Below, piece after piece: positions 23,374 to 33,700 of a DNA stretch of 47,632 bases. The stretch is from Pseudomonadota bacterium (GTDB lineage Bacteria > Myxococcota_A > UBA9042 > GCA-2863065). A program made the position numbers and the translations under genes. The stretch lies in the NCBI GenBank assembly GCA_005776725.1, contig SXOO01000085.1:1-47632 (forward strand). Reading direction: 5' to 3'. The notes under the pieces are model-generated. The model saw nothing but the letters and a program-made list of their open reading frames with translations. It searched no databases and had not been told where the DNA came from. How positions within the stretch are numbered: the stretch's first letter is position 1; every line of letters starts with the position of its first letter.

Positions 23374-24507
23374 ATGCGCACCTTCCTGCCTCTCCTTCTC
23401 CTCTGTTCCCCTCTCGCCGCTGGCCAGGAGGCGGCGATCACTCCAGGGGAGCCGGAGCCCGGCATCGAGGCGCCGGAGCCTGAGTTCCGGAAGGCCCGGC
23501 TCTTCGTCAATCAGGTGATCGAGCAGGACGCGGGCCGCACGCTCGGCTTCGGCATCGGGTTCAGCATCGCGCCGGTGAAGGCGGCGGAGCAGCGCGCCGT
23601 GGAGACGTTCCTCGCCGAGTACGAGGGCTCGGACGCTGTGCTCGCGGCCGCGCAGCAGGTGGACGTGGACGTCGTGCGGTCCATGGACACGGAGCAGCTC
23701 AAGCAGACCCTGAAGGGCGTGTCGGGGCTCACCGAGGCGGACAAAGACAGCATCGACAAGGTCTTCGAGGCGGTCGGCGGCGACACTACGCTGGCAGCCG
23801 ACCTCATCGAGATCATGCAGAGCGGCGAGACGGCCATCACCTTCACCCTCGAGCCGTTCCTCGAGCTCGACTTCAAGAGCGTGGACATGCGCCTCACGAT
23901 CCCGCTCGCAGGCTTCTCGTCGGGCGCAGGCACCGACTTCGCCTTCGGCAACATCGGGCTCGATGTCCACGGTGGCGGGGGCTGGGGAGGAGAGTTCGCC
24001 TTCGGGATCACCGGCGGCCTCGAGTACTGGATCCCGTCGGGTATGACGCGCTCCAACGCAGCGGCGGTGTCGAACCTGGCGGCCTCGCCGCGTTACCTCC
24101 ACGAGTACACCACGGTGGTTCCTTACCTCGTCTTCGCGGGCGACCTCGCGTGGGTGCAGCTGCAGGCGAGCCTCGCCTACGACATGTCCTTCGGCGTTCG
24201 CGGCTCACCCAAGGACGACCAGTTCCACTATCTGCACTGGGGCACCTCGCTCGCCGTGACCGCGATCCCGTACGTCGTGATCTCCGCCGAGGTCACGGGC
24301 CTCGTGCCTACGGTCAACGGGGCGTCCTTCGACGCCACCTTCCTCACGTCGGGGCTGCGCTTCGTCGCTTCGTGGATGGACATCGGGGTCGCGTTCCAGG
24401 TGCCCCTCGTGGAGAAGGACGACTCTGAGGTCTCTGGCGCTACCGGGGTGAGCTTCGGGAGCCCATCCAAGTTCAACGCAATGATCACCGCGCTCTTCGG
24501 TTGGTGA
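23374..24507 (+). CDS. exported beta-barrel protein of unknown function
   Basis: A 377-residue protein with a signal peptide (MRTFLPLLLLCSPLAAG). Residues ~60-145 include helical, charged stretches (LKQTLKGVSGLTEADKDSIDKVFEAVGG) that may form a plug or periplasmic domain. From about residue 150 onward there are amphipathic beta strands, ending in NAMITALFGW with a terminal aromatic residue suited to outer-membrane insertion. The Gly-rich turn HGGGGWGGEFAFG sits mid-barrel. No specific transporter family was recognised. It is a single gene with its own candidate promoter, divergent from the EamA transporter. Confidence 0.65.
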   Translation: MRTFLPLLLLCSPLAAGQEAAITPGEPEPGIEAPEPEFRKARLFVNQVIEQDAGRTLGFGIGFSIAPVKAAEQRAVETFLAEYEGSDAVLAAAQQVDVDVVRSMDTEQLKQTLKGVSGLTEADKDSIDKVFEAVGGDTTLAADLIEIMQSGETAITFTLEPFLELDFKSVDMRLTIPLAGFSSGAGTDFAFGNIGLDVHGGGGWGGEFAFGITGGLEYWIPSGMTRSNAAAVSNLAASPRYLHEYTTVVPYLVFAGDLAWVQLQASLAYDMSFGVRGSPKDDQFHYLHWGTSLAVTAIPYVVISAEVTGLVPTVNGASFDATFLTSGLRFVASWMDIGVAFQVPLVEKDDSEVSGATGVSFGSPSKFNAMITALFGW

Positions 24508-24623
24508 ACGCGCGGGTCGGGGGGGCTCGATAGGCTGGGAGGCCCACGGATGCCGCAATCCAATTGACAGGCCGCAGACATCTTTCGCACCATCAAGCCC
24601 CCCCCATTGACCCGCGAGCCCTA

Positions 24624-26624
<2,001 letters not shown>

Positions 26625-26711
26625 CACGGAGTCTCTGCAGCACGCACTTGAGGGCGACTCCGGTGGGCTGAGCGGCAGGTGGGCCTCGCTTACGCGTGGC
26701 TCTACACAGCC

Positions 26712-28409
26712 TCACGGAGAGGGCCACACCGGCAGTGCACAGAGCCCCATGTCCGGCTCGCACAGGCCCGTCTCCACCTTGAAACCCATCAGGTCCTGGT
26801 CGCTGTCCACGTCATCCAACGTCGCCTGGGCGCCTCCGTCACTCAGCGTGAAGCGATAACGGCGGGTCCAGCCGCTGCCGGGATCACACGCGAAGTTGAT
26901 CGACATACGCACAATCAGGAAGCCCGACTGGGTCACCTCGGGCTCCCAGGTGCCGAGCAGCGGCGCGGGGGGCCACGGGTCCACGTCCTGCCAGCACGGC
27001 GGGTTGGGGATGTCGTCGGACCACGCGCCGTCCGGCACGTAACGGCCCCGGCGCAGCGTGCCGTCGGGCTCGAAGCGGAAGTAGCTGAAATGATCCAGGC
27101 CGCCGCCCCACCCGAGGAGCCACGTGCCGTAGAGCGCCTCGGGGTGCGGGGTCATCGCGTAGCACAGGCCGGGCGGCAGACACGGCGCTCCATCGCAGTC
27201 GGCGTCGCTGCGACACTTGGCGCAGCGGCCGTAGACACACCGCGAGTAGGGCTCCGAGCTGATGGTCTGGCACGCCCCGTCTGTCGAACAAGGCTTGGAG
27301 AACAGGCTGTCGCAGACGCACACGGGGCACGGCGACTCCGACTGTTGGACAAGATGGCAGCCTGCCGTGGAGCAGGGAGGCGCCTCCGGACAGGCCTCCG
27401 GGCCCGACGGATTATGTACACAACGCCCCGCCCGACAGACCGTTGGGTCCGGACATTGTGCGTCGTTCCAGCAATCGACACAGCTGCCGAGGACGCAGAT
27501 CGCCCCGCCACCCGCCGCAGCGCTGGCCGTGCAATCCGCGTCGGTCGAGCACGGATAGTCCCGACAGACCGCGCTCGGGCACCCGTCCTTCTCCTGGTAG
27601 TCGTAGGAGCAGTCCGGCAGAGCGCCGATGAAACGCGGGCAGTTGCCTGGCATTGGCGGCACCTGACACGCCTGCTCGCACGCCGCGACGCTGTCGAACG
27701 TGAGGTCGCAGAAGGGCCCGCACCCGCAGCAGCCCGGGCACGTGTGCTTGCACTGAGAGCCATCGAAGATCACCACGTTGGCGGCGTCGCAGGTCTCTTC
27801 GACCCACGACTCCTGGACCGCCGTGCAGCCCGGTCCGGGCGTAACACAGACCCCTTGGTGCTCTGTCTTGCAGGTAACCCCGCACTCGCACACCACGGCC
27901 CCGTGGCACGTCTGGTCGGCGCCACAATCCGCGATGTCCCAGCACCGGCCGACGGTCGGTTGGGCCCGGCACACACCGAACGCGCTCAGTCCACCTGATA
28001 CCGCCGCTATGCACCGGTGGCCGGGGGCGCAGTCCCCATCGCCGTTGCAGCACGACTCGGGAGCGGGACCGGCGTCCACGGGAGGCGGTGTATCGCTCGG
28101 GTGCCACACATCGTCCGGGTTCGGCAAGTCGCTCGGACTCGGCACATCGCTCGGGTTCGATACCTCCGCATCCGTCGTCGTCCCGGCGTCAGTGGTACCC
28201 CCGTCATTCGCCACACCGTCGGGCAGGGCCGCGTCGGGGAGTACGTCGCCGGCCCCACCCAAGAGGTCGTCCGGACCCGCCGCGTCGGCCGCGTCGGGTA
28301 GTGCCCCGGCGGCAGACTCCGGCGCACAGGCCGACCAGCCGAAGAGCGTGAGCGCTGCCATGACGGCGACGGTGTCGGGGGCAAGAGCAGTGGCGCGCGA
28401 GGTCTTCAT
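26712..28409 (-). CDS. Cys-rich secreted lipoprotein
   Basis: A 565-residue protein starting at ATG 28409. The N terminus has a lipoprotein signal (ALTLFGWSACAPES). An Asp/Pro/Ser-rich linker with hexapeptide-like repeats (NPSDVPSPSDLPNPDD) follows. The central ~300 residues hold more than 40 cysteines in EGF- or EB-module-like clusters (CCNGDGDCAPGHRC, CVDCWNDAQCPD, CAKCRSDADCDGAPC). The last ~140 residues (LYGTWLLGWGGGLDHFSYF...LGTWEP...RYRFTLSDGG) look like a small lipocalin-like barrel domain. It is a typical myxobacterial surface protein; ligand unknown. Its promoter lies inside direct repeat A, and the upstream in-frame extension to 28490 is that repeat, not coding. It converges with the preceding lipoprotein gene. 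Confidence 0.75.
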   Translation of the reverse strand: MKTSRATALAPDTVAVMAALTLFGWSACAPESAAGALPDAADAAGPDDLLGGAGDVLPDAALPDGVANDGGTTDAGTTTDAEVSNPSDVPSPSDLPNPDDVWHPSDTPPPVDAGPAPESCCNGDGDCAPGHRCIAAVSGGLSAFGVCRAQPTVGRCWDIADCGADQTCHGAVVCECGVTCKTEHQGVCVTPGPGCTAVQESWVEETCDAANVVIFDGSQCKHTCPGCCGCGPFCDLTFDSVAACEQACQVPPMPGNCPRFIGALPDCSYDYQEKDGCPSAVCRDYPCSTDADCTASAAAGGGAICVLGSCVDCWNDAQCPDPTVCRAGRCVHNPSGPEACPEAPPCSTAGCHLVQQSESPCPVCVCDSLFSKPCSTDGACQTISSEPYSRCVYGRCAKCRSDADCDGAPCLPPGLCYAMTPHPEALYGTWLLGWGGGLDHFSYFRFEPDGTLRRGRYVPDGAWSDDIPNPPCWQDVDPWPPAPLLGTWEPEVTQSGFLIVRMSINFACDPGSGWTRRYRFTLSDGGAQATLDDVDSDQDLMGFKVETGLCEPDMGLCALPVWPSP

Positions 28410-28415
28410 GGTCGA

Positions 28416-28444
28416 ATCAGATGCGCCGCGCCAGGTCGGGTCAA
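28416..28444 (-). promoter_or_regulatory. putative leaderless promoter of the Cys-rich lipoprotein, inside repeat A
   Basis: On the minus strand TTGACC and TCTGAT are spaced by 17 nt and end 6 nt before the ATG. The corresponding positions in repeat B (30603-30781) read CTGATC and TCTGCA, so the promoter looks intact only in copy A. Confidence 0.5.
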
Positions 28445-28583
28445 GGGCCCGGCTCTGCACGAGAGACTCAGAGGGCCCGCCGCCGCGCACGGCGGTCAGC
28501 CGGTCAACGCCCGACCCAGGCGCGGGGCTCGACAGCCCGGTGGGGGCCGGGACATGTCTTGGCCTTGATTCGCAGCGCTTATG
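28418..28583. repeat. direct repeat A (~165 bp) at the left edge of the hipBA segment
   Basis: It matches 30603-30781 in the same orientation at close to nine in ten positions by eye. Landmarks shared by both copies are CTCTGCACGAGAGACTCAGA, ACGGCGGTCAGCCGGTCAAC and CCTTGATTCGCAGCGCT. It lies between the Cys-rich lipoprotein start and the rsmG remnant. No tRNA or inverted terminal repeat was seen in it. Confidence 0.85.
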
Positions 28584-28830
28584 CGCGGGCTCTCACCCGA
28601 ACGCGCGTGGCTACCGGCCATCGACGTGCACCTACGACTGCTCGAGAAGTGGTCCGAGAAGATGAACCTCACGAGCGTCAAGGAGCTGCTCGACGTCGGC
28701 CCCGGCGCCGGCGGTCATGGCGGCCGAAGCACCCTGGGCCACGGCCCCAGTCGGCTTTCCGGACCTCGAAGGCGTTCACTTCGAGCTCGGTTGCGCGCGA
28801 CGCTACGTGGGTTGTGTGCGGCGAGTCAGC
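28581..28830 (+). pseudogene. decayed rsmG (16S rRNA m7G methyltransferase) fragment
   Basis: The frame from ATG 28581 reads LSPERAWLPAIDVHLRLLEK, then WSEKMNLTSVKE, then LLDVGPGAGG. This resembles the RsmG N-terminal region (KWNxxxNLTSVR) joined to its SAM-binding motif (IDVGTGPG), with the ~20 residues usually between them missing. After GGHGG the similarity continues weakly in another frame (GFPDLEGVHFEL) and then disappears before hipA ends. So it shows an internal deletion, a probable frameshift and loss of the C-terminal half. Its ATG is at the edge of repeat A. The call rests on short motifs. Confidence 0.42.
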
Positions 28831-28849
28831 TCAGGCTCACTGGACCAGT

Positions 28850-30115
28850 TCACGCGGACGGCACCGCAAACCCGAAGCCAGGGGGCACGAACGCAGACGC
28901 GACGCGTTCGCAGTCGCTCACCGTCACGCCCGCCTCCACAAGGTGGTGGCGCCAGCGGGTGCTCACGATCCCGTGGAGCTCGTCGATGATGTGTGCCGCA
29001 TCCTCTCGGGACAACTGGAAGTAGCTGAAGTGACTCATCAAGTTGGCCCGACTGGCTCGCCGGTGCCAGGTGCCGACGCGCATCGCCAGGTCGCGCTCCT
29101 GGGAGTGTGACGGCGCAGGCGTGAGGTCGTAGACCGGCGACAGATGCCAGTCGGTCGCGGGGGCGATGAGCGCGTGGTTTCGCGGGTGGTCGTCCGTGTT
29201 GGAGATCAGCGCGTTGAAGACCATCCGCCGAAACAGCTCCGCGGCGTCACGCTTTGGGTCCTTCACCCAACGGCGGAGCTCGGTAGCGAGCTGGGGATAG
29301 GACCAACGGTCCCGCTCGCTTTCATCACAACCGAGGACGGTCAGTGCGCTGACCATGCGGTGGCGCGGGAAGCTCGGCAGTCGCTCTTCGCCACCGGCCT
29401 TCACCGGTGAGCGGTCGAATCGTTCGATGAGGAGGACGTCATCGTCGCCGATGCGCTCGATGCGGTGAGTCGGGCAGCGGACGCCGCACTCTGCAGCCAA
29501 CGTCAACATCGCGTGCTCGACGCGCGCGTTGTTCCAACGGTCGCCGCGGGACGGAAACTTTGCTAGCCAGAGTCGCTCGTCGTCCCGGACGACGGCCTTG
29601 GGTCGTGCGCCGCCCATGGACGTGCCCACCTCGAGAACCGCCCCGATGGCCGCGGGGAGATCGTCTTCGATTCGCCGTGCGGCATCGAGGAGGGCGGCGA
29701 GCTCGAGGGTTCGATTGAAGTCGCGCACGGGCGATGGAGGGACGGCACCGAGGCCGAACGAGAGCGCACCGGCACGGTCTTCAGGGGAATTGAGCAAGTA
29801 GTCTGGTCCGTCGAGATCGGTGCGGGCGAGCGAACGCTCGATGACGCGCCGACCCCAGGCGTCCGGGGATGCGTCTCTCAGCGCACCGAAGAGGCCTCCG
29901 TAGAGGATCGAGCGCCGTTGCCCAGCGCCCACCGGGAGGTTGATGGGGTCGATGGGGAGGGCGTCTCGGCGCGCCCGGTAGGACTGGCCGTAGACGAAGT
30001 CTCCGACCGGCTCTCCGGTGCGGAGTCGCTGCCACGTCAGGCGGCCACAGGTGACGCTCTCGGTGGCGCCAGGCAGCTGAATGTAGACGAAGATCTCGCG
30101 GGGCTTAGAAGTCAT
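28850..30115 (-). CDS. hipA: HipA-family Ser/Thr kinase toxin
   Basis: A 421-residue HipA-like kinase, near the usual 410-440. Visible motifs are the N-terminal subdomain (GDFVYGQSYRARRDALPIDP), the gate/P-loop-like VGTSMGGARPKAVV (about 163-176), LAKFPSRGD with the nucleotide lysine, the catalytic loop FNALISNTDDHPRNHAL and the metal-binding SPVYDLTP. E. coli HipA phosphorylates glutamyl-tRNA synthetase and induces dormancy; the target here is unknown. Its start overlaps the end of the upstream HTH gene by 11 bases, the standard hipBA arrangement. All catalytic residues seem present, so the kinase is probably active. The module sits between direct repeats A and B. Confidence 0.92.
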   Translation of the reverse strand: MTSKPREIFVYIQLPGATESVTCGRLTWQRLRTGEPVGDFVYGQSYRARRDALPIDPINLPVGAGQRRSILYGGLFGALRDASPDAWGRRVIERSLARTDLDGPDYLLNSPEDRAGALSFGLGAVPPSPVRDFNRTLELAALLDAARRIEDDLPAAIGAVLEVGTSMGGARPKAVVRDDERLWLAKFPSRGDRWNNARVEHAMLTLAAECGVRCPTHRIERIGDDDVLLIERFDRSPVKAGGEERLPSFPRHRMVSALTVLGCDESERDRWSYPQLATELRRWVKDPKRDAAELFRRMVFNALISNTDDHPRNHALIAPATDWHLSPVYDLTPAPSHSQERDLAMRVGTWHRRASRANLMSHFSYFQLSREDAAHIIDELHGIVSTRWRHHLVEAGVTVSDCERVASAFVPPGFGFAVPSA

Positions 30116-30443
30116 CGTCTAGCCCAGAATGAGGCGCCCTCACCCGTTGAGGGGCACGCGCCGCGTCGAGGGTCAAGCCCACTCGGTCACGTGACGCGTC
30201 GACCAGGTTCACGAACTCCTGTTCGAGTCCGAGCGCCCAAAGCACGGTGAGGTAGAGGCCGATCCCCGTCGTCGGCTTGCCGCGTTCGATGGCACGGAGA
30301 CTGGGGAGAGTGATGTCGGCGATGGTCGCGAGTCGCGCTTGAGTGAGCCCCCGGCGTTTCCGAGCCAGCGCAATGTCAGCGCCAATACGCGAAAGCGCAC
30401 TCGTGACGAGATCGGGGAGCGGCGTGGCGCGAGTTGGCGGCAT
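30105..30443 (-). CDS. hipB: HipB-like XRE-family antitoxin/repressor
   Basis: A 112-residue protein with an XRE helix-turn-helix at about residues 18-72 (ADIALARKRRGLTQARLATI, then ADITLPSLRAIERGKPTTGI). A short C-terminal tail ends in GLDDDF. As in other hipBA modules it precedes and overlaps hipA and should both bind HipA and repress the operon. The N-terminal arm MPPTRATPLPDLVTSALSRI is longer than in E. coli HipB. An inverted repeat upstream (30485-30526) is a candidate operator. Confidence 0.9.
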   Translation of the reverse strand: MPPTRATPLPDLVTSALSRIGADIALARKRRGLTQARLATIADITLPSLRAIERGKPTTGIGLYLTVLWALGLEQEFVNLVDASRDRVGLTLDAARAPQRVRAPHSGLDDDF

Positions 30444-30449
30444 TCGCCT

Positions 30450-30477
30450 ACCCTAGCCGCATCGAACTCCTGGTCAA
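30450..30477 (-). promoter_or_regulatory. putative leaderless promoter of hipBA
   Basis: TTGACC and TAGGGT are spaced by 16 nt, with the -10 ending 6 nt before the hipB ATG. This gives a leaderless mRNA if the usual 6-7-nt offset holds. Confidence 0.45.
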
Positions 30478-30484
30478 GAATGAA

Positions 30485-30526
30485 AACTAGAGCAAGCATA
30501 AAGTGCCATGAAAGGATGCTCTAGTT
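30485..30526. promoter_or_regulatory. inverted repeat upstream of hipBA, candidate HipB operator
   Basis: AACTAGAGCA (30485-30494) and TGCTCTAGTT (30517-30526) form a perfect 10-bp inverted repeat around a 22-bp spacer, in a stretch clearly richer in A+T than the flanks. It lies immediately upstream of the -35 region. The half-sites are about three helical turns apart centre to centre, suited to two dimers or a looped complex. It differs from the TATCC-N8-GGATA site of E. coli HipB. Confidence 0.5.
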
Positions 30527-30602
30527 GTCATTATGCGAGGAGCGCGCCCTCGCATCAGGCGTAGAGACCATGAGGACAACTGGAGGTGAAGGTAGGCGGG
30601 TG

Positions 30603-30781
30603 CAGATGCGCCGCGCCTGGTCGGATCAGGGACCCTGCTCTGCACGAGAGACTCAGACGACCCGCCGCCACGCACGGCGGTCAGCCGGTCAACGCCCGGC
30701 CTAGGCGGCCTAGGCGCGGGGCTCGACAGCCCGGTGGGGGCCGGGATACGTTCTGGCCTTGATTCGCAGCGCTCATACGCC
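30603..30781. repeat. direct repeat B at the right edge of the hipBA segment
   Basis: The second copy of the 28418-28583 repeat. It carries a ~12-bp internal expansion where CTAGGCGG is duplicated (about 30700-30716). It runs into the kinase start codon. The remaining DNA between hipB and this repeat (30527-30602) shows no gene. Confidence 0.85.
30723..30752 (+). promoter_or_regulatory. putative leaderless promoter of the giant kinase, inside repeat B
   Basis: TCGACA and TACGTT are spaced by 18 nt; the -10 ends 6 nt before the TTG start at 30759. The equivalent in repeat A keeps TCGACA but has CATGTC for the -10, so the rightward promoter looks intact only in copy B. Confidence 0.45.
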
Positions 30782-33700
30782 GGAGCACCGTCATCTCACG
30801 ACGGGGAGCGGCGCGGGCCTTCCCGACTACGACAACGTGGTCGAGATCTACCGCAGCCCTAGCTCCCTCGTATTGCGCGCCGAGCGGCTCGAAGATCGGA
30901 AGCCGGTCGTGCTGAAGGGGCTCGCCCCCGAGTGCTCCGATCCCCTCGCCCGGCGGCGGCTCACCGACGAGTTTGCGATCCTTCGCTCGCTCGAGCTCCC
31001 GGGGGTGGTGCGCGCCGAACGATGGATCACCTCGGCGCACGGACCGATGGTGGAGCTCGAAGACCTGGGACGGGCCACGCTCGCGACGCTGGCGGAACCC
31101 CTCCCTGTGGAGCGTGTCCTCGACGTGGCCCTCCAGCTCACCACCACGCTGGCGGCGGTTCACCAGCGCGGGGTGCTCCACCTGGACCTGTCACCCAGCA
31201 ACGTCGCCTTCGATCCCACGAGTGGGCGCGTTACCCTGCTGGACTTCGGCTCCGCTGTTCGGATCGCCGGCCGGGTGGCCCTCGCCGCGGGCGGCGGCGA
31301 GCGTGGAGGGACGCCCGGCTCCTGGGCCCCGGAGCAGACCGGACGGATGGGGGGGGCGGTCGACCGCCGTACCGACTTCTTCGCGCTCGGAGGCCTCATC
31401 TACCGTGCGCTGGTCGGGGTGGCTCCAGGTCCCACCGACGACCTCCTCGCCGCGGTGCACGCAGCGGTCGCGCTGGTCCCCGCTTCACCGGGCTCGCTGC
31501 GGGAGCGGGTGGGCGGTGTCTCCGCCATCGTGATGAAGCTGTTGGCCAAGGCGCCCGAAGACCGATACCAGGGCGCTATCGGGCTCCGAACCGACCTGGA
31601 GCTCGCTCGGGCCCAGCACCTGGCAAGTGGCGAGTCGCCGCTCTTCGAGCTCGCGCAGTCGGACACACCCGAGGTCTACACGCCCTCGCGGCGGCTCTAT
31701 GGGCGGCAAACGGCGCTCTCCGAGCTGAACGCGGCGTTTCTGCGATCGCGGAGTGGCGCCAAGGGCGGGGCGGTGGCGCTCACTGGACCGGGCGGCGCCG
31801 GCAAGTCCCGCCTTGCCACCGAGTTTGGCAGCGGACCGGCCTTGCGCGATGCGGACCTCGTCTCGGGCAAGGCGGACCAGGCGGGCGCAAGCCCGCTCGC
31901 GGTCGTGGCCGGTGCCCTCGGAGCCGCGGTCCGTGCTCGGATGGCCCTGCCCGAGCAGATCCTGTCGGCCATGCGCCGCCGGGTGGTTGCGGCTGTGGAG
32001 GATGCCGGGCCTCAGATCCTGGACCTGGTGCCCGGCCTCGCGGCGCTGTCCGGTCCTCTGCAGGCGGTGCGCGACCTTCCCCCTGCGGAGACCCTCAACC
32101 GCACGTCGGCGGCCCTCGAGGCGCTCTTCTTCGCGCTCGAAGACGCCAAGCACCCCCTCGTCCTCTTCCTCGACGACCTCCAATGGGCCGACGACGCCTC
32201 GCTGCAGGTGATCGAGCGCCTCCTGCTTCGCCCCGCCGGCCGCCCCATGCTCATCCTGGCCTGGCGTGACGCCGAGGTCGGCCCGGACCACCCCGTCGCG
32301 CTGCTGCGGGCGCGCCACCCCGCGGACTCGCTGCACGAGATCCCGGTCTCCCCCCTTGGGCCGGCTGACATCACCACCTTCGTCCACGACAGCCTGCGCT
32401 GTCCGTTGGAGCGGGCAGCCCGGCTGGCCGCCGTGATCTGCGAGAAGAGCGGGGGCAATCCATACTTCGCCACGCAGGTCCTCGACGCCCTCGTCGAGCG
32501 GGGGCTGGTCTACCTGGATGGCCAGGCCAACGCCTGGACGTGGACCGACGCTCAGGTGGCGGGGGTGGACATCTCGGAGAACGTGGCCGAGCTGCTCGCC
32601 GCCCGGCTGGCGACCCTCCCGGAGACCACGAAGTCGGTCCTCGCCACGGCGGCGCTCCTCGGCCACCGCGTCTCGCTCGCCGCCCTCGCCGTGGCCCACG
32701 GGGTGCCCGAGGACGAGCTCGCTGACGCCCTGGCCCCTGCCGTGGCCGCCGGACACGTCCTGGAGGTTGGCGCAGGCCTCTCGGGCGCGGCGGACGTGAC
32801 CGTCGAGGCGGGCGTCGCGTTCGCGCACGACCGCGTCCAGAGCGCCGCCAGAGAGCTCCGAACCGACACCGACCGGCGTGCGGGGGCGCTGGAGCTAGCA
32901 CGGCGCCTCGTGGCCGCGGCCGACCGAGTCGACCTGTTCCTGGTCGCCGACCGCTGCTGCGACGTGGACCCAGGTGCCGTGGACACCAGCGACGCGCCGG
33001 AGTTCGCGGGTGTGCTCGCTCGCGCTGCCCGTAGCGCGCGTGTGAAGGGGTCGCCAGCCGCCGCGATGCAGTACGCGGAGCGAGCGGCACGCCTGCTCGG
33101 CGCCTCCTCCTGGGACCCGACGGCGACCACGATGGCCGAGGTGTACCTGGAGGGTGCCCGCGCCTCGGTGCTCCTACCCGGCCGGACGCCCGAGCCCGAC
33201 TTCATCGCGGCGCTCTTCCGCAACCTCCAGGATCGGCGGACCCGGGCCGAGGTCCACGCGCTCGCGATCGATCGGCACCTGGCCCGTTGGGAGAACGACG
33301 CGGCCCTTGACGCCGCGGTCCGGGCGTTGGCCGAGCTCGGCGTCCGCATACCGCGGCGCCCGGGAGTTCTTCGCGTGGTGAAGGCGCTGGCCGACACCTC
33401 GTACAGCCTCTGGCGCAAGGGCGACGCCTCGCTCGAGGCCCTGCCGGCCACCACCGATTGGCGGATCGCTGCCGCGCAGGAGCTCCTGCTCCGCCCCGTC
33501 ACGGCGGCCTACTACACCTCGCCCAACCTCCTCACCCTGCTGATCCTGCGCAGTATCGACCTGGCGGTGGCCCACGGCGCTGGACCCGCCAGCGTGTCCG
33601 CGTTTGCCACCTACGCCTTCGTTCAGGCCGTGGTCATGGGGCGCCTGGATCGGGCCGTCTTCTTCGGCAAGCTCGCACGGCGCCTCGCCGAGCACCCCGA

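Noticed and set aside
28418..30781. Direct repeats A and B as att sites of an integrative element
   Set aside because: No integrase, tRNA gene or short core site was seen, and the repeats contain promoters of the flanking genes, so duplication of an intergenic region explains them better.
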